Notes: generated from the letters alone by a model not told the origin. A stretch of 64,000 bases of DNA from an uncultured Opitutales bacterium (GCA_900548185.1 URJJ01000007.1:1-64000), one strand, 5' to 3'. Shown: positions 35,743 to 44,920, counted from the first letter of the stretch. A program made the numbers and translations.

Positions 35743-35902
35743 TAAATTTTGGGTCTGGCACGGATAATGGAACGGAAAGCGGATTCCGAAATGGAGTTTT
35801 GCGCGGAGAGGTAAAATCCCGCTTGAGCTTCCGCGAAACGCCGCCCGATTTCTCGTTTCTTTCGGGGCGTTCCAATTTATGCAAGCCCCTAAATTTTTGG
35901 GA
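35743..35902 (+). repeat. Family 2 repeat (MITE-like), longest copy
   Basis: Left end AAATTTTGGGTCTGGCA and right end TGCAAGCCCCTAAATTT are imperfect inverted repeats. Inside are CGGATTCCGAAATGGAG, AAAATCCCGCTTGAGCTTC, GCGAAACGCCGCCCGATTT and TTTCGGGGCGTTCCAATTTA. This is the best copy for defining the family. Confidence 0.75.
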
Positions 35903-36014
35903 GCATTTGCGCAGGCCCGCCCCAAAACCCGGCCGTCCGGAGCCGCAGCGGGCGCAAAAGCGGCGGCCCCTTTCTCGGGCCGCCTCCGGCGGATTTTGCC
36001 GTATGCGCGGCAGC

Positions 36015-37394
36015 CTATATTTTTCCGGGCAGGAACTCCTCCTTGTAGGGGTATAGCGAGCGCAGGAATTTGTCCGCCTCCGGCCTGTTTTTGAAGCGCA
36101 TTGCCGCGGAATCGTATTCCAGGGTTTCGCCGGGGAAGAAATTTGCGGCGAGCCCCAGGAGCACGACCTCCGTGAAGTCCGCCGAAAAATCCGCAATATT
36201 GGAGCCCGGCTGGATTCCCTTCAGGCACGCCTCCATCCATTCCACGTGCGGGCTGGGATTGGGGCGGGGTATGGAGGGCTCTGGAAACGCGCGGTCTGCC
36301 ATCATGCTCTTCATCCGGGAGTCCGGGGATATTCTGACCCCTCCCCCGTAGGGGTTGTTGCAAAACACCGTGTTCTTCGTGCCGACTATTATGGAGCCGT
36401 TGGCGTTCTTTTCGATGGTTTCCTGCGGCACGCCCCGCACGTCCCGGGGCCTGTTTTTAAAGTCGTACCAGTATAGGCGGATGTTTTCACCGCCGGGCTT
36501 CAGCGGGGCGAACTCGTAGGTGACGGAGCATTCCTGCGGCCATGAGAAGTCGTTGAATTCTGAGGGCTTTCCGGAGACTTTCAGCGGGGCGCCGAGGCCG
36601 AAGGCCGAGTAGCCGAGGTCGAGGAAGTGGCAGCCCATGTCGCCCAGGGAGCTCGTCCCGAAGTCCCGCATGCCGCGCCACTTGAAAGGCATAATCATCT
36701 GCGAGTAGGGCTGGTCGGGCGCGACGTTCAGCCAGAGCTTCCAGTCCAGCCCTTCCGGGGCCGACTCTGCGCCGGACGGCCGCTTGAGCGCGCCCTGCGC
36801 CCACCATTCGGGCACGGGCCTGTCCGTCCAGTGGTGGATTTCGACTATATCGCCCAGAAGCCCGGCCTGATGCCATTCGCGCACCTTTCTCCAGCCGTCC
36901 CCGGCGTGGCCCTGGTTGCCCATCTGCGTGATTAGCCCGGTCTTTTTGGCTATCCTTTTCAGCTCCCTCGTCTCCCAGACCGTGCGGGCGAGCGGCTTTT
37001 CGACGTATGTGTGCTTGCCGTTTGCCATCGCCCATGAGGCGGCCGGGTAGTGGGCGTGGTCGGGAGTTGCAACAAACACCGCGTCTATGTCCCGGCCCAT
37101 CTTGTCGAACATTTCGCGGTAGTCGTGGAATTTTGCCGCTTCCGGGGCCTTTGAAAATGAATCGGCCGCCCGGCCGAAGTCGGCGTCGCACATGGCCACT
37201 ATGCGCGCCCCGTCGAACTGGAGTGCCCTGTTGACGGCTTCCGTCCCGCGCCCACCGGGGCCGATTACGGCCACATTGAGCGTTTCCGACGGGCCCCTGG
37301 CGCGTCCGGCCGCCCACGACGGCAGTATTGAAAAAAGTGCGGCCGACGCCGCGGATTTTTTTATGAAGTCCCTTCTTGATATGGCCTTTGGCAT
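36015..37394 (-). CDS. TAT-exported Gfo/Idh/MocA-family oxidoreductase
   Basis: A 459-residue NAD(P)-dependent oxidoreductase expected to act on sugars or sugar acids outside the cytoplasm. It starts with a twin-arginine signal (ISRRDFIKKSAASAALF). The Rossmann fold has LNVAVIGPGGRGTEAVN, and the catalytic EKP motif is in KHTYVEKPLARTVWETRELK. The second half (WHQAGLLGDIVEIHHWTDRP, GDMGCHFLDL) is that of the bacterial TAT-type group common in Verrucomicrobia and Planctomycetes. ATG 37394 with AGGTGA before it is chosen; the frame extends to 37490 without a signal. It is divergent from the SGNH hydrolase gene. Confidence 0.88.
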   Translation of the reverse strand: MPKAISRRDFIKKSAASAALFSILPSWAAGRARGPSETLNVAVIGPGGRGTEAVNRALQFDGARIVAMCDADFGRAADSFSKAPEAAKFHDYREMFDKMGRDIDAVFVATPDHAHYPAASWAMANGKHTYVEKPLARTVWETRELKRIAKKTGLITQMGNQGHAGDGWRKVREWHQAGLLGDIVEIHHWTDRPVPEWWAQGALKRPSGAESAPEGLDWKLWLNVAPDQPYSQMIMPFKWRGMRDFGTSSLGDMGCHFLDLGYSAFGLGAPLKVSGKPSEFNDFSWPQECSVTYEFAPLKPGGENIRLYWYDFKNRPRDVRGVPQETIEKNANGSIIVGTKNTVFCNNPYGGGVRISPDSRMKSMMADRAFPEPSIPRPNPSPHVEWMEACLKGIQPGSNIADFSADFTEVVLLGLAANFFPGETLEYDSAAMRFKNRPEADKFLRSLYPYKEEFLPGKI

Positions 37395-37587
37395 GGTTTC
37401 ACCTGTCGCGTTTTTTCCGCCGGAAGCGCGCCCGCAGCATATGGCTGCGGCTGGCGTGCAATCTCGCGCAAATTCCGGCAATACAGGCACAAAGGCTAGG
37501 CCGATTCCCCCGCGCTGTCAAACCGGTATTTGGAAAAAATTTGCGGAACGGATTGACTTTCGCGCGCGCCCGGGGGATTCTCGGCGG

Positions 37588-39021
37588 GTGAAAAGATGCG
37601 CGGACTTCATCGTTTCGGGGATTTTCGCCCCGGTTTTTATCGCCTTGTTCTTCGCGGTTTCAGCCGCCGCGCGGGAGCCTGTCAGGATAGCCTGCGTGGG
37701 CGACAGCATAACAGACGGCTTCGGCCTCGCCAATCCCTCACAGGACGCGTGGCCCGCGCTTCTCGGCGAGATGCTGGGCGGAGGCTTTGACGTGCGCAAT
37801 TTCGGCTCGAGCGGCAAGACCCTCCAGAAGAGCGGGGACCAGTCTTATTGGGACGAGCGCAGGTTCCGCCAGGCCCTGGACTTCAATCCGGACATAGTCA
37901 TAATAAAGCTCGGCACGAACGACGCCAAGGAGGCGAACTGGCGCGGCCCGGAGAATTTCAGGGCCGACCTCGACGCCATGATTGCCGAATTTGCGTCGCT
38001 TCCGTCAAAGCCGCGCATCGTGCTGGGCCTGTGCGCGTGGGTGCGCCGCGACTCCATCGGAATCGCGCGCGAGAGGGTTGAAAACGGCGTCATCCCGGTC
38101 GTGCGGGACGCCGCAAAGAGGGGCGGGCTGGAAATTCTGGACTTTTATTCAATCCTGAAGGGCCGCCCCGAACTGTATTGCGACGACATACATCCGAACG
38201 AGGCGGGCGCGCTCCTCATGGCCGAGTCCGCATACGCCTTCCTGACGGGCGGCAGGCAGGCGCCCAAGGTTCCAAAAATCAGGGGGAAGAAGTCGGATTT
38301 TTCCGGCTTTTCGCGCTTCGATTTCCAGTTCCGCTTCCGGAACGCCTCGCTTTTCGTCCCCAAACGCCCCTCCCCGGACGGCGCGTGGGTCTGGGCTTTC
38401 ACCGCCCCCGGCGACGGCGCGGCCGCAGATTATGCGGGTCTTTTGAGGCGGGGATTTTACATTCTCCACACGGACGTGGAAAGCTGGCTCGGCAATCCCG
38501 GTTCGGTGAACTGGGGCATGGAGGTTGTGAAATACTACTCTGAAAACCTCGGCCTTTCAAAAAAGCCCGTCCTTCTGGGGGAGGGGGCGGGATGCTTCTT
38601 CGCCCTCAACTTCGCCGCGGCCCATCCCGAAAACGCCGGGAGGGTGGCGCTCGTAAATCCTCCCGCCCCGATTGCGTCCTGGGCAGCCGAAAGCGCCTCC
38701 AACATGGAAAGGCTCTTGAGGGAGTGGCATATTGATGCCGGCGGGGTCCGGAGTCTGGAGGGGCTTGAAATGAGGAATTTCGCGCTTCTTGGAAAGGCCG
38801 GGGTTCCGGTTCTTGCGCTTTGCTCAGAGTCCTGGAGCGGCGCCGCTTCCGAAGCCGCCGGGGCCTACGGGGATTCCGGCGGATTCTTCCTCGCGGCCGT
38901 TGCGGGTTCGCGCCGGGTTCTGGGGCCGGGGGCTGTTTCGGCAGTCGGCGGACTCTCCGCAGTTGAAAAGGGAGGTGCGCTCTTTAACTTCCTTTCGGGC
39001 GGGGCGCGGCGCGGAAAGTAG
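37588..39021 (+). CDS. Secreted SGNH hydrolase fused to alpha/beta-hydrolase-like domain
   Basis: A 477-residue secreted esterase-type protein. After a signal peptide (1-27) the SGNH/GDSL domain has block I CVGDSITDGFG, block III KLGTNDAKE and block V DDIHPNEAG, the full Ser-Gly-Asn-His set. From about residue 240 a second domain resembles an alpha/beta hydrolase, but its elbow reads LLGEGAGCFF, lacking the serine of GxSxG. It may be a substrate-binding or structural remnant. Carbohydrate deacetylation is a reasonable guess. GTG 37588 gives the signal peptide; an open frame from 37192 overlaps the divergent gene and is not used. Confidence 0.82.
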   Translation: MKRCADFIVSGIFAPVFIALFFAVSAAAREPVRIACVGDSITDGFGLANPSQDAWPALLGEMLGGGFDVRNFGSSGKTLQKSGDQSYWDERRFRQALDFNPDIVIIKLGTNDAKEANWRGPENFRADLDAMIAEFASLPSKPRIVLGLCAWVRRDSIGIARERVENGVIPVVRDAAKRGGLEILDFYSILKGRPELYCDDIHPNEAGALLMAESAYAFLTGGRQAPKVPKIRGKKSDFSGFSRFDFQFRFRNASLFVPKRPSPDGAWVWAFTAPGDGAAADYAGLLRRGFYILHTDVESWLGNPGSVNWGMEVVKYYSENLGLSKKPVLLGEGAGCFFALNFAAAHPENAGRVALVNPPAPIASWAAESASNMERLLREWHIDAGGVRSLEGLEMRNFALLGKAGVPVLALCSESWSGAASEAAGAYGDSGGFFLAAVAGSRRVLGPGAVSAVGGLSAVEKGGALFNFLSGGARRGK

Positions 39022-39084
39022 TGCCCAACATGTTCTGCGGGCGTTTTGCGCGCGCCGTCGGGGGCGGGCGGACGCTTCGGCGCG

Positions 39085-39615
39085 TCAGGGGTTTTTTTGG
39101 AGCTTCGGCGGCGCAAACCCCGCATAGCGCTCGGCGTCCGCCCTGCGCGCATCTTCATATATGGAAAAGCTCGCCGTTATCGTGTCGCCGGAGCCGTCTT
39201 TGAACGGGAGCCAGTCGGACAGTTCGCCCCCGAATGTCCCGTCGCGCACGGCCGGGGAAATGTCGGCGTTTTCCCGCTTTGTGCGGTTGTGCCGCGCCGA
39301 CTTGCATGCGTCCGGGCAGGATTGCACGCTTTCAGCCCATTCGGCAGGCGGAATGTCCGTCGGAGCTTCAGGGGAGAATTCCCCGCCGCCCGCTTCCTGG
39401 CATGACTCCGCTTCGCCCGCAGGGTTTTGAAAAATCAGTGTGGCGCGCCCTTCTGGAATATAATCCCGGGTTCCGCCCGGGAGTTGCGCTATGGCGCTGC
39501 ATTGAAGGGCCGCGATGGCGCCCGTTTCGCGGGCGCATGGCGACGGTGTATCGGAGGCGCATGGGAATGCGGTGTTTGCGGCCAGAGCGGACGCGAGAAT
39601 AAAAAGTCTTTTCAC
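39085..39615 (-). CDS. Hypothetical secreted protein
   Basis: A 176-residue protein with a signal peptide (KRLFILASALAANTAFPCAS) from a GTG start at 39615. The mature part has several cysteines, an RATLIFQNPAGEAESC stretch and a polar C-terminus (GDTITASFSIYEDARRADAE). No family is recognised. The frame extends upstream to 39729, where another possible signal peptide starts. Its codon pattern resembles its neighbours, which favours a real gene. Confidence 0.5.
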   Translation of the reverse strand: MKRLFILASALAANTAFPCASDTPSPCARETGAIAALQCSAIAQLPGGTRDYIPEGRATLIFQNPAGEAESCQEAGGGEFSPEAPTDIPPAEWAESVQSCPDACKSARHNRTKRENADISPAVRDGTFGGELSDWLPFKDGSGDTITASFSIYEDARRADAERYAGFAPPKLQKNP

Positions 39616-39980
39616 AATTTGCCGTGGATTTTGCGCTGCGGCGCGCCCGGAGTGGGCCGCGTCTGCAATGCGCGTATGTTCTAATCGTCCGGCGAGGGCG
39701 AAAAGTAATATGAATGAGAGACGCCGCATGGATTAAAATGCCGCAGAGGGTCGGAAAAGCGGATGGCGCCGTTTTATGGACAAAAGATGCGCCATCCCCA
39801 CGTCCGCGCGGGCAAATTCCGCAAAAATAAGGTTTCCCCTCCCGAATCCGCGCAGCAAATGGGGCATGGAATGAGGATTTTCAAATCGGGCTTCGAGCAG
39901 GCCAGCCCGCGTTTCATCGCAGAAACCCTGCGCCTGCGCCGCGCCAATGCTTGCCCTGCGCCTGGCCGCAGCTCCGGGAC

Positions 39981-40256
39981 CTAGAAGAGCATGTATACTG
40001 CGGCTATAACCGCAAACAGGGCAAAGAGGCAGCAGTTGCAGCAGCCGTTGGGGTTTGACGAAAATACAAACGGCCTCCCGGCTCCACCGAATGCGGGCCT
40101 TCCGGGGCGGGGGGGCCGCGCGAAGTCGCCGGGTTCTGGGATGTCCTCCCGGGATGGCGCGGGAGTCTCTATTTCAACGGCTTCAAGCTCAATCACTTCC
40201 GGGTCGATTTTCGGCCCGGGTGCGGGATTTTTGCCGCCTTTTTCAAAATCGTCCAT
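39981..40256 (-). CDS. Small tail-anchored membrane protein
   Basis: A 91-residue protein with an acidic, Pro-rich N-terminal part (about 1-65) and one C-terminal membrane helix preceded by cysteines (NGCCNCCLFALFAVIAAVYM). This is a tail-anchor layout: the N-terminus would face the cytoplasm. No family is recognised. Start ATG 40256; an in-frame TTG at 40265 is possible. It is divergent from the EF-hand protein 65 bases away. Confidence 0.6.
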   Translation of the reverse strand: MDDFEKGGKNPAPGPKIDPEVIELEAVEIETPAPSREDIPEPGDFARPPRPGRPAFGGAGRPFVFSSNPNGCCNCCLFALFAVIAAVYMLF

Positions 40257-40321
40257 TGTTTTCAATCATAGAAAACGGAAATCGCTTGCAAAGGTTTTTT
40301 TTGAGGTTTTATTTTACTAAA

Positions 40322-42511
40322 ATGAACAGCAAAACCGGGCAGGAACACCAGTGGAAATTTTTCCGTGCGGGCGGGGTCTATCAGGCTTCCATACAAAGCG
40401 GTGCGGACATTGCGAATATAGGGTCGCTCGACCGCAAGCTGTGGGCCGCGCTAGCATGCCCGACGCGCGGGGTGTTTTTCGACGAGAAGACGCTCGACAT
40501 ACTCGATTCGGATTCCGACGGCAGGATAAGGCGCGAGGAGGTCGTGGCCGCATGCGAGTGGGTCTGCTCGCTGATAAAGGACCCCGACACGCTCCTCGAA
40601 GGTTCGCCTTCGCTCCGGCTTTCCGGGATAGACGATTCATCCGAGGAGGGGCGCACCCTGCTTGAATCGGCCCGCGAGGTTCTAAAGGATTTGGGCAAGC
40701 CCGGGGCCGATGAAATTTCGGTGGGGGACTTCGCCGACGAAAAGAAGATTTTTGCCGCCACCGCCTTCAACGCAGACGGTGTCATAACCCCGCTTTCAAC
40801 CGACGACGACGCCCTCAGGGCGGCGCTCGCCGACATCGTAAAGGTCATGGGCCCCGTCGCCGACCGCTCCGGTCTCGACGGCGCAAACCTGGCCTCCATA
40901 TCGGGCTTTTTCGACAGGCTCTCGGCTTACGCGGCGTGGGCGGCGCGCCCCTCTGAGGATCCCTCAATCCTCCCCTACGGCGGCGACACGGCCGCACTCT
41001 ACGGCGCCTACTCCGCCGTCTGCGCAAAGATAGACGACTATTTCACGCGCGCCGAGGTGCTGCGCTACGACCCCTCGTCCGCCCCCGCCGTCAACGCTTC
41101 CGCCGACGAGCTTTCAAAGGCCCTCGCCGGGGAGGTCTCCGCCTCGGCCCCCGCGCTCGCCGCCCTTCCCATTGCAAGGGTGTCGGCCGCCGACTCGCTC
41201 GACCTTTCCTCCGGCGTAAATCCGGCCTGGGCCGAAGCCGCCTCGGCGTTCGTCTCCGGCCCCCTCGCGCGGGCGGGGGGCGGGGCTGTGCTCTCCCGCG
41301 CGGCCTGGGCCTCGATGAAGTCGGCTTTCGCGCCCTACGCCGCATGGACGGCGGAAAAGGCCGACGGCGGAATTTCGGCCCTCGGCCCGGACAGGGTTGC
41401 GGAGCTTTTAAAAACCGCCCCGCGCGCCGCCCTTGAAGCCCTCGTCGAGCGCGACATGGCGGTAAAGTCCGAAGTGGAAAACATCGCCAAGGTGGAAAAG
41501 CTCGTGAGGCTCAACCGCGACCTCTGCGAGCTCCTCAACAATTTCGTCAGCTTTTCGGCTTTCTACAAGCGCGGGGGGGCCGCCATGTTCCAGGTCGGCA
41601 GGCTGTATATCGACCAGCGCGCGTGCGACCTCTGCATAAGGGTGGAGGACGCCGCAAAGCACGCGGCCCTTTCTCCGCTCAGCTACATGTACCTGGTTTA
41701 CTGCGACTGCTCCCGCAAGGGCGAAGCCGCGTTTTCGATAGCCGCCGCCGTCACTGCCGGCGACTGCGACAACCTCATAGTGGGCCGCAACGGCGTGTTT
41801 TACGACCGCTTGGGGCGCGACTGGGATGCGACGATAACAAAGATAGTCTCCAACCCGATAAGCGTGCGCCAGGCTTTCTGGTCCCCCTACAAGCGTTTCA
41901 TCGCCTGGGCCGGGGAGCAGATTGCAAAGCGCGCCGGCGCCGCCGACGCCGACGTCATGAAGAACATGACTGAAAAGGCCCCCGCTCAGGGCGGGGCAAA
42001 GAAGATGGACATCGGCACCCTGGCCGCGATAGGCGTCGCAGTCGGCGGCGTCACTACGGCTTTCAGCGTGGTCTTGGGCGCGCTCGTCGGCGCCGGGATA
42101 AAGCTTCCGCTTTACATCATAGGGGCGGTGCTCATGATTTCCCTGCCGTCCATGGTGATAGCGGCCCTGAAGCTCAGGCTCCGCAACCTCGGGCCGCTTC
42201 TCGACGCGAACTCCTGGGCCGTCAATACGCGCGCGAAGCTGAACATGATGCTCGGCGCGTGCCTGACGCAGTCGGCGAAGCCCCCGCGCGGGTTTTCCAG
42301 CCTGAAGGACCCGTTTGAAAAGAAGCGCTTCCCGTGGTTCTGGGCTGTCGCGGGGGCTGCGGTTGCCGCCGCGTGCGTGTGGTGGCTCGCCGCCGTCCAC
42401 GGCTTCGCCCCCAATCCGTTTTCGCGTGCTCCGGCCGCTTCGGCTCCGGCGGCGGCTTCCGCCCCCGCGCAGGCCGCAGAAAAGGCTCCGGCTGTTGCGG
42501 CTGAAAAGTAG
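40322..42511 (+). CDS. Membrane protein with one EF-hand, function unknown
   Basis: A 729-residue protein. Residues 62-73 form a textbook EF-hand loop (DSDSDGRIRREE: Asp at 1, 3 and 5, Gly 6, Ile 8, Glu 12), so calcium binding is likely. A long Ala-rich helical middle part follows. Two close membrane segments lie near residues 565-615 (LAAIGVAVGGVTTAFSVVLG, then LYIIGAVLMISLPSMVI) and a third near 680-700 (WAVAGAAVAAACVWWL), with an Ala/Pro-rich tail. No enzymatic motif is visible. The start at 40322 is used because upstream codons back to 40055 are a shadow of the divergent gene. Confidence 0.75.
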   Translation: MNSKTGQEHQWKFFRAGGVYQASIQSGADIANIGSLDRKLWAALACPTRGVFFDEKTLDILDSDSDGRIRREEVVAACEWVCSLIKDPDTLLEGSPSLRLSGIDDSSEEGRTLLESAREVLKDLGKPGADEISVGDFADEKKIFAATAFNADGVITPLSTDDDALRAALADIVKVMGPVADRSGLDGANLASISGFFDRLSAYAAWAARPSEDPSILPYGGDTAALYGAYSAVCAKIDDYFTRAEVLRYDPSSAPAVNASADELSKALAGEVSASAPALAALPIARVSAADSLDLSSGVNPAWAEAASAFVSGPLARAGGGAVLSRAAWASMKSAFAPYAAWTAEKADGGISALGPDRVAELLKTAPRAALEALVERDMAVKSEVENIAKVEKLVRLNRDLCELLNNFVSFSAFYKRGGAAMFQVGRLYIDQRACDLCIRVEDAAKHAALSPLSYMYLVYCDCSRKGEAAFSIAAAVTAGDCDNLIVGRNGVFYDRLGRDWDATITKIVSNPISVRQAFWSPYKRFIAWAGEQIAKRAGAADADVMKNMTEKAPAQGGAKKMDIGTLAAIGVAVGGVTTAFSVVLGALVGAGIKLPLYIIGAVLMISLPSMVIAALKLRLRNLGPLLDANSWAVNTRAKLNMMLGACLTQSAKPPRGFSSLKDPFEKKRFPWFWAVAGAAVAAACVWWLAAVHGFAPNPFSRAPAASAPAAASAPAQAAEKAPAVAAEK

Positions 42512-42530
42512 TGCTGGAACATGCCTTATG

Positions 42531-42562
42531 AAAAATCCGCAAATCTTTGCGGATTTTTTTTT
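42531..42562 (+). terminator. Rho-independent terminator after the EF-hand gene
   Basis: ATCCGCAAA (42535-42543) pairs perfectly with TTTGCGGAT (42546-42554) over a 2-base loop and ends in nine T residues. Confidence 0.88.
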
Positions 42563-42571
42563 GTCCTCATA

Positions 42572-42610
42572 AATCTGGGTGCGGATTCTGCAATGGAATT
42601 TGCCCGCTAT
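42572..42610 (+). repeat. Family 2 repeat fragment
   Basis: CTGGGTGCGGATTCTGCAAT followed by GGAATTTGCCCGC matches only the left third of the family. The right end is not found. Confidence 0.4.
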
Positions 42611-42803
42611 AATTGCGCTAAGCCGCGTAATTTGAGATGCGTGGTTTGGCTCTTCGCTTCTTTCGGAAGGCAGCTTATGCCGCCTTTTAAATTCTGTATT
42701 TTCGCCATTCGGCGAGGGCGGGGGTAGCGGCGGGCGCGAAGGCGTTTTTTTTACCGAAACGGGGTCTGCGCCGCCCGTATACCCGCCCCGTCCGCCTTGG
42801 CAG

Positions 42804-43175
42804 GGGCTGTGGTGTTTCCGTTCGGGGGCGGGCCGCGACGCCTCGGGAAAATGGCGCGCGGCGGCCCTTGCAGGAGGGGGCGCGCCTCGCGGGAAGCTCG
42901 CGGAAATCACCGAGCTTCTGCCGCACTGTGCGAGGCTTTCGGGCAGCCCGCTTGCGCCGAGAATTTACGGCTACGAAAACCACCCGGAACGCCCATCCGG
43001 CCCGCGCGCGCTGGAGGCTGTGCTGAAGGCGGCCGAACGCCTCGCCGAAGGCGCAGCAGCCGGGGCCGCAGGCCCGGCTGCCTCTACGCCGCGCGAACAG
43101 TCGGCGGGTGCAAAGCCGGATGCTGGCGCGCCGGACGGGGGAAATCGTCATGCAGGAGGGGAGGGGGTCGCGTGA
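42804..43175 (+). pseudogene. Coding-like frame without a start codon
   Basis: The frame ending in TGA at 43173-43175 reads well as protein (KLAEITELLPHCARLSGSPL, RIYGYENHPERPSGP, ALEAVLKAAERLAEG). It is open for a long way upstream but has no ATG, GTG or TTG except a GTG near 43022. A TTG-started frame at 42797 is one base out of phase with it. It may be a frameshifted or decayed gene, or the frame may be broken by an assembly error in a T8 or G-rich run. Confidence 0.3.
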
Positions 43176-43181
43176 AGCTCA

Positions 43182-43859
43182 ATGTGTCTTTTTGGGGGGG
43201 CATGGGCGCTTTGCCACGCTTGTTTTGCAGGCGGCCTGCCGAGCGGGGTTTCGGCTGTAAAAACGGAGCCCTCTCAGCAGGTTCTGGAGAGGCTGGACCC
43301 GTCGTCGGCCGACTGGGGGCGCGTGTTTGAAAAGATTCCCGAAAGGGAGCGTGCGGCATTCGCATTCCACATATCCGGCGCCAGTTTCGGGGCCGTCGCA
43401 ATAAGGGGGGATTCTGCGGAAATCGTGCTGGAGCCGGAGGATCGCGGCGTTGAAAGCTTTCGCGCGGAAATTCCGGCGGGGCTTGCGCGGACTGTTTCGG
43501 AGGTCTTTCTTGCCGAGTGCTCCGGCGCCGAAACGGGCGTGCTCGATTTGGGCTTTGACGGCAGGGTCTTTTCCGCGTTTTCAAAAGGCGCGGGGGGATT
43601 GTGGAGCGGCGGAAAAGTCTGGAGCCCGTCCGTATCCTCGCCTCGCCTGCTCGCGCTCTCAAAAATAATGCGCGGGCTCGCCTTTTATGCGGAGAATTCT
43701 TCCGAATCTGCCGGCTCCAATGCCGACACGAAAGCGGATTGCGCGCGGGTTCTTGCATATGTGGAAAGGCTCGCGCTTGAAATGCGTTCCGGAAAGATTG
43801 CAGGCGGCAGGCCGCAGCTTGGAGAACTGATGGATTTGGGGGATTTCCGGGAGCCTTGA
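43182..43859 (+). CDS. Hypothetical secreted protein, possibly frameshifted at its start
   Basis: A 225-residue protein with a hydrophobic start (WALCHACFAGG) and a mature part of no recognised family (FHISGASFGAVAIRGDSAEI, SSPRLLALSKIMRGLAFYAE). The ATG at 43182 has no ribosome site. A GTG at 43172 follows GGAGGGGAGGGGG and begins KLNVSFW, then runs out of phase in a T5-G7 tract (43187-43198). With one base fewer there, it would give one fluent signal peptide joined to this frame. The true start is therefore probably 43172 with a slip or sequencing error in the G-run. Confidence 0.6.
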   Translation: MCLFGGAWALCHACFAGGLPSGVSAVKTEPSQQVLERLDPSSADWGRVFEKIPERERAAFAFHISGASFGAVAIRGDSAEIVLEPEDRGVESFRAEIPAGLARTVSEVFLAECSGAETGVLDLGFDGRVFSAFSKGAGGLWSGGKVWSPSVSSPRLLALSKIMRGLAFYAENSSESAGSNADTKADCARVLAYVERLALEMRSGKIAGGRPQLGELMDLGDFREP

Positions 43860-44056
43860 GCCCGGGCCGCGCGCCGGCATGGGCCGCCTTGCCCGGGCCT
43901 GCAAAGCCCCGCCGGGCGGCTTTGGGAAAACCCCAATTTTGCATGGCGCAGCGCCGGCATGGCGGATTTTTTTGCGCTACGGGGCCCGGCTGCCATGTCT
44001 TTTGGCGCATCTGCAAAAAGGCGGGGGCTTTCGTATGCCGTTGCCTGCGGCCTTCC

Positions 44057-44094
44057 AAAAAAAAGCCGCGCCCCCGTTTTGCGGAAAGCGCGGC
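44057..44094 (-). terminator. Rho-independent terminator after tpiA
   Basis: GCCGCGC (44065-44071) pairs with GCGCGGC (44088-44094). On the minus strand eight T residues follow (44057-44064). It lies 19 bases past the tpiA stop. Confidence 0.8.
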
Positions 44095-44112
44095 GCTTTT
44101 AATGCGAAATCC

Positions 44113-44880
44113 TTACGAGAGGGCTTCCGCGCTCTTTACGAGCGATGCGAAAGAGTCCGCCTTGAGGGCCGCCCCGCCGATGAGGCCGCCGTCGATGTCC
44201 TTCTGCTTGAGAAGTTCGTCGGCATTTTCGGGCTTCATGGAACCGCCGTAGAGAATCTGTATCTTCTCCGCAGCCGCTTCGCCGAACATGCCGGCCAGCA
44301 CCTTGCGGATTTCAGCGTGGACTTCCTGGGCCATTTCGGGGGTGGCCGTCTTGCCGGTGCCGATAGCCCAGACGGGCTCGTAGGCCACGACCACCTTGAG
44401 GGCGTCGGCTTCGGAGAGCCCGTCGAGGCCGCCCTTGGTCTGGGACGAGACGACGTCGATGGTCTTGCCGGCTTCGCGCTCTTCGAGCGTTTCGCCCACG
44501 CAGAGGATGGGCTTGAGCGACGAGGCCACCGCGGCCTTGACCTTCTTATTAATGAGGCAGTCGCATTCCTTGAAATACTGGCGGCGCTCGCTGTGGCCGA
44601 GGATGACGTAGGAGCAGTGGAGCTCGCGGAGCATCGAGGCCGAGATTTCGCCCGTGAAGGCGCCGCTCGCCTCAAAGTACATGTTCTGGGCGCCGAGCTT
44701 GACGTTCGAGCCGCCTATGGCCTTTTCGACCGATTCCAGCGACGTGAAGGTGGGGCATACCGCTATGTCCACGGAGCTGACCTTGCCGACTGCCTCGACC
44801 ACGCCCTTGGCGAGCGCCGCGGCCTCGGAGGAGGTCTTGTTCATTTTCCAGTTTCCCGCGATGAAATATCTGCGTGCCAT
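44113..44880 (-). CDS. tpiA: Triosephosphate isomerase
   Basis: The 255-residue glycolytic enzyme that interconverts dihydroxyacetone phosphate and glyceraldehyde 3-phosphate. It has FIAGNWKMNK with the catalytic Lys, ILGHSERRQYF with the catalytic His, VVAYEPVWAIGTGKTATPE with the catalytic Glu and loop 6, and ILYGGSMKPENA with the phosphate loop. Length is normal. It lies 40 bases after pgk and closes the glycolytic run; AGGAC precedes the start. Confidence 0.97.
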   Translation of the reverse strand: MARRYFIAGNWKMNKTSSEAAALAKGVVEAVGKVSSVDIAVCPTFTSLESVEKAIGGSNVKLGAQNMYFEASGAFTGEISASMLRELHCSYVILGHSERRQYFKECDCLINKKVKAAVASSLKPILCVGETLEEREAGKTIDVVSSQTKGGLDGLSEADALKVVVAYEPVWAIGTGKTATPEMAQEVHAEIRKVLAGMFGEAAAEKIQILYGGSMKPENADELLKQKDIDGGLIGGAALKADSFASLVKSAEALS

Positions 44881-44920
44881 TATTTTTGTCCTTTCAATTA
44901 AGCTTGTTTGAGTCCGCGGC

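Larger units (their letters stand above)
35552..36014. other. Gene-free stretch between convergent genes
   Basis: It holds the likely cassette terminator, an AT-rich stretch (35690-35750) and a family 2 repeat. Nothing gene-like is seen in the rest. Confidence 0.5.
42512..43171. other. Stretch without an intact gene
   Basis: After the terminator a family 2 fragment and then a start-less coding-like frame are seen. Minus-strand frames covering this stretch are extensions of shadows of the EF-hand gene. Confidence 0.45.

Noticed and set aside
41408..42910. Minus-strand 500-codon frame
   Set aside because: It lies opposite the EF-hand gene in GC-rich DNA, where antisense frames stay open by composition. 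It has no family features and crosses the terminator and a repeat fragment.
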